Of a DNA stretch of 6,270 bases, positions 1-5,369 are shown piece by piece. Numbering within the stretch: position 1 is the stretch's first letter; every line of letters begins with the position of its first letter. This stretch comes from Deltaproteobacteria bacterium. GTDB lineage: Bacteria > Desulfobacterota > DAOWOC01. Both the position numbers and the translations under genes were made by a program. The notes under the pieces were generated by a model. That model did not search any database. It saw nothing but the letters and a program-made list of their open reading frames with translations, and had not been told where the DNA came from. The DNA lies in contig DAOWOC010000071.1 of assembly GCA_030642225.1 (NCBI GenBank), forward strand, positions 1 through 6,270, in the 5' to 3' direction.

Positions 1-64
1 ATTTGCCAGACTCATCTTTGATCTTCTTTAATATAAAAGATTTTTAAATTTGCAATGTAAACCA
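1..64. other. Unassigned AT-rich stretch beyond the terminator
   Basis: No gene can be called here. On the plus strand two reading frames stay open from the window edge and stop at 29-31 and 45-47, so the tail of a convergent gene sharing the bidirectional terminator is possible. On the minus strand an ATG at 15-13, with a weak purine-rich stretch before it, could start a downstream gene, but only five codons are visible. Confidence 0.3.
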
Positions 65-101
65 ATAAAAAAGCCGTCCATTATATGGACGGCTTTTTTA
101 T
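65..101 (-). terminator. Intrinsic terminator of the qrc operon, bidirectional by structure
   Basis: A 16-bp perfect stem pairs 65-80 with 86-101 around a 5-base loop TTATA; the GC-rich core is GCCGTCCA/TGGACGGC. On the minus strand the stem ends in a run of six T, and the same is true on the plus strand (TTTTTTA at 94-100), so it can stop transcription from either side. It lies 22 bases after the qrcD stop codon. Confidence 0.9.
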
Positions 102-123
102 AATATATATTATTCTTAATTAT

Positions 124-1347
124 TTAATTAAGCTCCTTTTCCTGCGGAAAAATCGGCATGTATCTGAAGGATAATGAAACCACAATTGCTCCATATGCTA
201 TTACTGCAATAGTAGTAACCCATTCCTGCCATGATGGAAGATATATCTGCCATGAATCAAACGGCATCACCGGAATAGCCAGACCCTGCACAGTAAAAAC
301 AAAACGATTTATAATTATGCCAAGAATATTCAATAATAAGGCAGGATATAAAAGAAAATCATTCTCCCTGACCTTTGGTATTAAAAGAAGTATGGCAGGT
401 AGCACACCGCACACAATCAGCTCTGCAAACAAAAGGCTCATACTGTATGGAGGGGCATAAACATCCGCAAGGGTTAATCCCATATCCGGCAAAATATGCT
501 TTGCCCAGTACCATGTATCTATAATTTTAAAGGTTATGTAAATGCTCAGCATTATGCCTGATATCTTAGCCATAAGCGTGAAAACACTTCTTTTAACCAA
601 CTTCTTTCCTGTAACAAGCTGAGTTAAAGATGTTATCAGTACTGTAAAGGCAGGCCCGGAAGCTATTGCTGAAAGAATAAAAAGAAAAAACGATGTCGGC
701 CATATAAAAAAGTGCGGTCTGTAAAGAAAAGGTCTGGCAAAAAGCACACCATACATACCGCCTAATGAACCCTGATGAAAAAAGGAAAGAAAGGTTCCAA
801 CTCCTGCAAAAACCATCATTATCTCATGAAGACTGTGACTGAAATTATGAAACAGCGGGATTTCATCAAGTTTACGGTTTTCAAGCAAAAGAGGCAGATA
901 TTCAATCATTAATACGGTAAGATAACAGGTAATACAAAACATTACCTCTGTCAGCATTGAATGAATATTCGGATGCCAGTAACCAAACCATGCCCTGAGA
1001 GGTTGTCCTACATCCAGCCCCAATATGACTATTGCTCCACTGTAACAGATAAATCCTATGACTACGGCAAAATTGATTATAGCCTTCAGTTCCTTGATCT
1101 TTAGTATGTAAGTTAAAAAACCAGTAAAAAATGCACCGGCGCCAAGGGCAATAATAGCGAGATCAAGGGTAATCCATAATCCAAAACCAAAATAATCATT
1201 AAGTCCTGTCTGATTAAGCCCCAGGCCAAAAACGAGAAGCGCCCCTATTCCACCAGCCCCCAAAAACATTGATACGAATCCGAGCCACGCAACAAACTGA
1301 ATCAGGGAACACCTTTTAAGACCCTTGGGTATTAATATTGAATCCAT
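124..1347 (-). CDS. qrcD: QrcD, NrfD/PsrC-family quinone-reducing membrane subunit
   Basis: Integral membrane subunit, the site of menaquinone reduction in Qrc. The 407-residue protein has about ten hydrophobic helices (roughly 14-42, 54-80, 88-112, 128-152, 172-192, 211-245, 255-275, 302-324, 330-352, 375-396), the number expected for the large NrfD-type subunits of Qrc and alternative complex III, not the eight of PsrC. Family signatures include LDVGQPLRAW (111-120), the following WHPNIHSMLTEVMF (124-137) and FFHQGSLGGMYG (189-200), with H171, H174 and H191 as candidate quinone-site or proton-path residues. The ATG at 1347 has a clear GAGGAAA ribosome binding site about 5 bases upstream. 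It is the last gene of the operon and ends with TAA 23 bases before the terminator. HybB- or DmsC-like roles are possible from the family alone, but the partner genes point to Qrc. Confidence 0.92.
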   Translation of the reverse strand: MDSILIPKGLKRCSLIQFVAWLGFVSMFLGAGGIGALLVFGLGLNQTGLNDYFGFGLWITLDLAIIALGAGAFFTGFLTYILKIKELKAIINFAVVIGFICYSGAIVILGLDVGQPLRAWFGYWHPNIHSMLTEVMFCITCYLTVLMIEYLPLLLENRKLDEIPLFHNFSHSLHEIMMVFAGVGTFLSFFHQGSLGGMYGVLFARPFLYRPHFFIWPTSFFLFILSAIASGPAFTVLITSLTQLVTGKKLVKRSVFTLMAKISGIMLSIYITFKIIDTWYWAKHILPDMGLTLADVYAPPYSMSLLFAELIVCGVLPAILLLIPKVRENDFLLYPALLLNILGIIINRFVFTVQGLAIPVMPFDSWQIYLPSWQEWVTTIAVIAYGAIVVSLSFRYMPIFPQEKELN

Positions 1348-1383
1348 TGTTTCCTCACTTTATTCATCTTAAAAATGAGACGT

Positions 1384-2169
1384 CTATGCATGCTCCACGT
1401 CTGCCTTATGCGCTTCAAGCAATCCATTATCAGCCTGCTGACAAACCCATTTTCTTGTGGATAGATAATAAACCTTGGGTTCTGTACGAAGTTTTTCAAG
1501 CAGTCTGAAAGCATTAGGGCTTGTTTTAAGTTTATACACCATATGTTCCGGATTATTTAAATCTCCAAATACAATTGCCCCGGCTGAACATGCCTGAGTA
1601 CAGGCTGTCTGGTAATCCTGCTCATGTATTTCCTTGCGCCCATCCATCATTGCCTGAGCCTTTGCCCTTTTTAAACGATGATGACAGAATGTGCATTTCT
1701 CAACCACGCCCCTCGGTCTTACTGAAACATCAGGATTGAGCATCTGCTTCATCTCTTTGGGCCAAACCGGATCCCACCAGTTAAAATACCTGGCATGATA
1801 AGGACATGCTGCCATACAATACCGGCAACCAATACACCGTGGATGCACCTGGCTTATTATACCATCTTCCCTGCCCTTATCTATAGCATTAACAGGGCAT
1901 ACAGATATGCATGGCGTGTGGTCTGAATCGCAATGCTGACACGGCCTTGGTAAATAAGCATATTCTGTATCAGGATATGATTTGCCATTATTAATCCGAT
2001 AAACTCTAAGCCAGGTTATTGAACGCAATTTGTCGGTTTCATCCTTGCGAAAAGGAATATTATTCTCCTCCATACAAGCAACCGTGCAAGCTCCACAACC
2101 TGTACATTTATCCAGGTCAATTACCATTCCATATTTCGGATGTTTTTCAAGCTCATGAGCTTTATCCAT
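1384..2169 (-). CDS. qrcC: QrcC, four-cluster ferredoxin-type iron-sulfur subunit
   Basis: Electron-transfer subunit linking QrcA/QrcB with the membrane subunit QrcD. The 261-residue protein has the four cysteine groups of the DmsB/PsrB/NrfC family: C22-x2-C25-x2-C28-x3-C32; C77-x2-C80-x6-C87-x3-C91; C112-x2-C115-x2-C118-x3-C122; and the split group C159-x2-C162 with C190-x3-C194. All sixteen cysteines are present. The second group has six residues between C80 and C87, where relatives usually have four. One [3Fe-4S] cluster is reported for Qrc; no missing cysteine here shows which site that would be. There is no signal peptide, so export would be by piggyback on the Tat signal of QrcB, as is usual for this family. 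The ATG at 2169 has a good GAGG site. The C-terminal part (PNAFRLLEKLRTEPKVYYLS) is typical of the family. A gap of 36 bases separates it from qrcD. Confidence 0.92.
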   Translation of the reverse strand: MDKAHELEKHPKYGMVIDLDKCTGCGACTVACMEENNIPFRKDETDKLRSITWLRVYRINNGKSYPDTEYAYLPRPCQHCDSDHTPCISVCPVNAIDKGREDGIISQVHPRCIGCRYCMAACPYHARYFNWWDPVWPKEMKQMLNPDVSVRPRGVVEKCTFCHHRLKRAKAQAMMDGRKEIHEQDYQTACTQACSAGAIVFGDLNNPEHMVYKLKTSPNAFRLLEKLRTEPKVYYLSTRKWVCQQADNGLLEAHKADVEHA

Positions 2170-2176
2170 TACTTAA

Positions 2177-2181
2177 CCTCA
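2177..2181 (-). promoter_or_regulatory. qrcC ribosome binding site overlapping the qrcB stop codon
   Basis: On the minus strand TGAGG combines the qrcB stop TGA (2181-2179) with the GAGG Shine-Dalgarno element of qrcC (2180-2177), 7 bases before the qrcC ATG. Only 9 bases separate the two genes. This favours translational coupling of these two subunits, which would travel together through the Tat system. Confidence 0.65.
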
Positions 2182-4515
2182 TATCTTAAAAATTTGGACC
2201 CTGGTATTCCAGCATAAAGGCATTCCGCTGACAGGATCTTCTTTTATATCCATTAATTCCCTTGCATTAATGCCTTTTCCCCTGACAAATTTATTGGCAA
2301 CAGTATGTCCGAGCCCAAGCGGAACGCTAATCATGCCGGGCCTTGTCGCCTCAAACAGATGAACCATTGCCGGTGCGCTTGAAACTGCGGACCTGATCAT
2401 AATTTTATCACCATCTTTTAAACCAAGCTGGGATGCTGTCTCCGGATTTATTTCCGCAACGAGCGTGTCCTTCCTTAAAACAGTATCTTCAAGGGCCTTC
2501 ATCATAAAAGGTTTTGTATCAACATTATTATCTGCAAGCATTAAAAAATGATACGGCTGCATAATAATCGGAAAATTTTCTTTCCCTTCAGACAATTGCG
2601 TGCCGTCATATCCTGGCATACATCTTTTTGCCTCGATAAAAGCCATTTTCATCACCTGACTTATAAATTCAATACTTCCTGACATGGTCGCTGGACCTGC
2701 CAGGGTATATTCAGGCGAATTATACCATACCCCTCCATCAGCAAGTTTTTTCCAAAGATTTATAACCCCTTTAACGGACTTGCCTGCGCCTGGATTTAAC
2801 CATGGTTTAACACCTGGCTCCATAGATATAAAACCGGAACCTTTTTTTGAAATTGAATTTACAGCCTCTTTAAGGACTGATTCAAAACTGTTCCATGAAA
2901 ATGCTGAGGCAACATCTCCGCCCTTGGCCTTAGCAATCATAAGCGCTATATCACCGGCATTTTTAGTGTTATTCACGGGTTTTACAACCGGCTTGCCAAG
3001 AGCAAATATCGGATAAGAAAGCCCTGGCTGTGTTTGAACCTCCTCCCATGCTTCAAGATAATTATGGCATGGAAGAACTATATCAGCAAGCATTGCGGTT
3101 TCATCCATTTTATCCGTAATGGCTACCACCATACCGGCCTTTTTAATCGCCTCTGTAAACTCTTTACAATCAGGCATTGTATAAGCCGGATTGGCCTTAA
3201 CTATAAATAAAAGATTTAAATTATAATATTTATTTGACAGAATATTTTTAGCTAACCTTGAATTAGCTTGTGATGATATACTGAGAGAACCTGCACCTGC
3301 ATCATCAAGTCTTGATGTAGCAAGTGATTTTTTAACTGCATCGTTAAGTTGAATCTCAGGCAAATCAAAGGCTTTATGTCTTGCTGCAAGCAGAACACCA
3401 CCTTTTGCGCCCAGCCTCCCTGTTAAAATATTTAAACTGAGTATTGCCATTTCTTCCTGCACGCTTGCAGGAAAATATCCCTTACCTTTTCCACTAAGGG
3501 CAACTGCATTTTTTGCTGTTGCAAAATCTTTAGCAAGTTTTTTTAAGACAGAGGCCTTAATGCCAGTAACCTTTTCCATCTTTTCCGAAGTATACTTGCT
3601 GAGCAACTCTTTTTTGAATTGAATAAAACCAAAACTTTTTTCCACAGCTACTTTATCAAACAACCCCAGTCTTACTATTTCCGAGCATAATGACAGGGCG
3701 ACAGCAGCCTCGGTCCCAGGCTCAACAGCAAGCCACTCATCAGCCTTGGAAGCAGTTAAAGAGCCCCTCGACTCAACCTGAATTAACCGAGCTCCATCTT
3801 CTTCCCATTTGGAATGAGCGCGTATACTCCTTACAGGCAGACCCCAGCCCTCAATTAAACCTGCACCAAAACTTAATATAAATTTTGCGTTTTCAAGGTC
3901 ATAAGCAGGATATACATCATGCCCGATCATGGCTTTTACAGCCAGTTTCTGGCTATCCTGAGCATCACTCTGCTTAAAATTATTGGGTGAACCCAGCCCC
4001 TTTAACAACCTTTCCCAAAGATCATTTGTCAAACTCTTTTTATTTGATGTAAAGAGCCCGACCGTATGCGACATTGAACTTTTTTCAAGATCATTAAGCT
4101 TATCTGTAACCTCTTTAATGGCCTCATCCCATGTGATATCCTGCCATGTATGGCCTCCCCATATATCTATAACTTTTTTTACAGGATTTTTGATGCGCAA
4201 AGGATCATAAAATCCCTGCAATCCGGCAATGCCAAGGGGACAGATACCGCCCTGATTAACAGGACTTGTTGCATTTGCTTCAATTTTAACCGGTCTGTCA
4301 TCCACCATCCTTACCTTAATACCACACCCTCCCCTGCACAACTGACAGGTTGAAGCAACATAAGATATGGCGCCGTCACGAGGCACTGGCGTCCATGGCC
4401 AATTTTGTGTCCAAATGGAAATATCATCTATCAACTTCCATTGAACAGGAGTAAATAAACCGCCTGCGGCTGCTCCAGCCACAGTAAAAACAAATTTTCT
4501 TCTCGTTACATTCAT
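2179..4515 (-). CDS. qrcB: QrcB, Tat-exported molybdopterin-oxidoreductase-like subunit lacking a molybdenum cysteine ligand
   Basis: Large periplasmic subunit of Qrc, from the complex iron-sulfur molybdoenzyme family but, in the characterised complex, without molybdenum; its role is electron transfer or scaffold. The 778-residue protein starts with a twin-arginine signal (TRRKFVF, residues 4-10, then a hydrophobic stretch to about 22). A [4Fe-4S] motif follows: C57-x2-C60-x3-C64-x27-C92. The molybdopterin-oxidoreductase core spans about 100-540 (for example VYPAYDLENAKFILSFGAG at 201-219) and a C-terminal molydopterin-dinucleotide-binding-like domain about 650-775 (AEINPETASQLGLKDGDKI). In the region where PsrA/DmsA-type relatives carry the metal-ligating residue, here about 178-190 (NNFKQSDAQDSQK), there is no cysteine; none occurs between C92 and C277. 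The ATG at 4515 is preceded by GAGAGGG at a suitable distance. The stop overlaps the qrcC ribosome binding site. A working molybdenum enzyme is the less likely alternative because of the partner genes. Confidence 0.9.
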   Translation of the reverse strand: MNVTRRKFVFTVAGAAAGGLFTPVQWKLIDDISIWTQNWPWTPVPRDGAISYVASTCQLCRGGCGIKVRMVDDRPVKIEANATSPVNQGGICPLGIAGLQGFYDPLRIKNPVKKVIDIWGGHTWQDITWDEAIKEVTDKLNDLEKSSMSHTVGLFTSNKKSLTNDLWERLLKGLGSPNNFKQSDAQDSQKLAVKAMIGHDVYPAYDLENAKFILSFGAGLIEGWGLPVRSIRAHSKWEEDGARLIQVESRGSLTASKADEWLAVEPGTEAAVALSLCSEIVRLGLFDKVAVEKSFGFIQFKKELLSKYTSEKMEKVTGIKASVLKKLAKDFATAKNAVALSGKGKGYFPASVQEEMAILSLNILTGRLGAKGGVLLAARHKAFDLPEIQLNDAVKKSLATSRLDDAGAGSLSISSQANSRLAKNILSNKYYNLNLLFIVKANPAYTMPDCKEFTEAIKKAGMVVAITDKMDETAMLADIVLPCHNYLEAWEEVQTQPGLSYPIFALGKPVVKPVNNTKNAGDIALMIAKAKGGDVASAFSWNSFESVLKEAVNSISKKGSGFISMEPGVKPWLNPGAGKSVKGVINLWKKLADGGVWYNSPEYTLAGPATMSGSIEFISQVMKMAFIEAKRCMPGYDGTQLSEGKENFPIIMQPYHFLMLADNNVDTKPFMMKALEDTVLRKDTLVAEINPETASQLGLKDGDKIMIRSAVSSAPAMVHLFEATRPGMISVPLGLGHTVANKFVRGKGINARELMDIKEDPVSGMPLCWNTRVQIFKI

Positions 4516-4551
4516 TTTTAGCCCTCTCGTCCGGCTATTAATTCTGCTTTT

Positions 4552-5136
4552 TTATTTGTGACAAACAAAACAAGAATTGTCCTGCCCTTTTTCAGCATGA
4601 CAGCTCTCACATTTTTTCATTTTCATGATCTGACCGGGATAACCTGTAAGCCAGTTAACTCTTACGTCCCCAGGCGTCTCTTCCGTACTCACATCCCTGT
4701 GACATTCGGTACACTCAAGCTTAGCGCCCTTAATATGATGGATATGTGAAAAATAAACATTATCAGGCTGCTTGAAACTGCTTATCCATTCTATTTCCTT
4801 TCCAGCGGAAAGATAATTTTCAACCAATTCAGCCTCTGCCTTACTTTCACCAAGGGGCTCCTCATGACATTCCATGCAGTTGTCTATAAGAGGAAATCCG
4901 GCATAAGTTCCATCATCACGAAATGAATGGCAATCGATGCAAGCCATCCCTTCACCCTCAATATGGACTTTATGATTAAACTTTACAGGCTGGGTCTTGG
5001 TAGAAAATAAAATCTGAGGATATATAACCCAACCCAGGACAAAACAAATCAGAAAGCCGATCCCGAAAAAAGCAAAATCGCTGACATGGACAAGTTTTTT
5101 CCCATCACCCTGTTCTTTACCTTTTTTTTCATCCAT
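4552..5136 (-). CDS. qrcA: QrcA, membrane-anchored multiheme cytochrome c of the Qrc menaquinone reductase
   Basis: Electron entry subunit of Qrc: in Desulfovibrio the complex takes electrons from periplasmic type I cytochrome c3. This 194-residue protein has a short lysine-rich N-terminus, one hydrophobic helix at about 20-40 (an uncleaved anchor with the rest in the periplasm), then five CXXCH heme motifs at C66-H70, C87-H91, C142-H146, C176-H180 and C189-H193. Histidines in FNHKVH (53-58) and VYFSHIHH (127-134) have the pattern of distal heme ligands in cytochrome c3/c7-type proteins. Qrc of D. vulgaris was reported to bind six hemes; I see only five motifs here. The ATG at 5136 is the first ATG of the frame after an in-frame stop near 5215; the ribosome binding site is weak (GGGG 11 bases upstream). 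It is first in the operon, 36 bases before qrcB. The symbol rests on the architecture of the whole operon. Confidence 0.9.
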   Translation of the reverse strand: MDEKKGKEQGDGKKLVHVSDFAFFGIGFLICFVLGWVIYPQILFSTKTQPVKFNHKVHIEGEGMACIDCHSFRDDGTYAGFPLIDNCMECHEEPLGESKAEAELVENYLSAGKEIEWISSFKQPDNVYFSHIHHIKGAKLECTECHRDVSTEETPGDVRVNWLTGYPGQIMKMKKCESCHAEKGQDNSCFVCHK

Positions 5137-5168
5137 AACTATTACTGCCCCAGAGGTTAACTGTTTAT

Positions 5169-5179
5169 AGTTGACAACT
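5169..5179. promoter_or_regulatory. Small palindrome between promoter and qrcA, possible operator
   Basis: AGTTGACAACT is an 11-base palindrome with a single central base. Its core TTGACAAC (5171-5178) recurs in inverted orientation as GTTGTCAA at 5233-5240, where it overlaps the candidate -35 box. It also pairs imperfectly with GTTAACT just downstream (5156-5162). Paired sites around a start point could be a regulator binding arrangement, but the motif is short, the region is AT-rich and no regulator gene is in view. Confidence 0.2.
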
Positions 5180-5211
5180 TCATTATAATCAAAAAATATT
5201 TTTTTATCATT

Positions 5212-5240
5212 TTTTTAGACTCTACAGCCATTGTTGTCAA
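5212..5240 (-). promoter_or_regulatory. Candidate sigma-70-type promoter of the qrcABCD operon
   Basis: On the minus strand a consensus -35 box TTGACA (5240-5235) is followed by exactly 17 bases and then TAAAAA (5217-5212), which matches 4 of 6 positions of the -10 consensus. Transcription would start near 5205, giving a leader of about 70 bases before qrcA. A perfect TATAAT lies further down at 5187-5182, but I see no good -35 box 17 bases before it. The region is very AT-rich, so chance matches to -10 boxes are expected; the TTGACA with ideal spacing is the better evidence. Confidence 0.45.
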
Positions 5241-5324
5241 GTAAAAAAATGCACAATGTCTTTTCGTAAATGCTACTTTTATAATAATATCAATATTTTG
5301 CATTGCATGATTTAAATATGGATT

Positions 5325-5362
5325 AATACCGGCTTTTAATATTTTCATTAAAAGCCGGTATT
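5325..5362 (-). terminator. Perfect 16-bp hairpin after the ferredoxin-like gene, likely terminator or 3' stabiliser
   Basis: Arms AATACCGGCTTTTAAT (5325-5340) and ATTAAAAGCCGGTATT (5347-5362) are perfectly complementary around a 6-base loop. The hairpin starts 7 bases after the stop codon of the upstream gene. It is not followed by a run of T on either strand (the minus strand continues TAATCC), so it is not a textbook intrinsic terminator. A 3'-end stabiliser or a factor-dependent end are the alternatives. The structure is certain; its function is inferred from position. Confidence 0.6.
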
Positions 5363-5369
5363 CACTCAA

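Larger units (their letters stand above)
5137..5324. other. AT-rich intergenic region upstream of qrcA
   Basis: This stretch holds the candidate qrc promoter and a small palindrome, listed separately, and otherwise long runs of A and T. The open frame that crosses it on the minus strand begins with TTG, has no ribosome binding site and runs through the hairpin, so it is not a convincing gene. I see no RNA gene or riboswitch-like fold. Confidence 0.55.

Noticed and set aside
158..460. A 100-codon plus-strand frame opposite qrcD
   Set aside because: It lies antisense within a clear ten-helix membrane protein gene; its composition is what the reverse strand of hydrophobic codons gives.
1332..1514. 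A 60-codon minus-strand frame overlapping the 3' end of qrcC and the start of qrcD
   Set aside because: It is a shadow frame inside the strongly supported qrcC, without a ribosome binding site or domain.
2684..4353. Several plus-strand frames of 63 to 110 codons opposite qrcB
   Set aside because: All are antisense to a continuous 778-residue protein with clear family motifs, and none shows a domain or a good start.
5299..5309. Tandem TGCAT repeat (TGCATTGCATG) upstream of qrcA
   Set aside because: Only two short copies in AT-rich DNA, lying upstream of the candidate promoter; too little to call a repeat or binding site.
5157..5369. A 70-codon minus-strand open frame between the ferredoxin-like gene and qrcA
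   Set aside because: It starts with TTG, has no ribosome binding site, runs through the perfect hairpin and AT-rich promoter region, and its translation has no recognisable domain.
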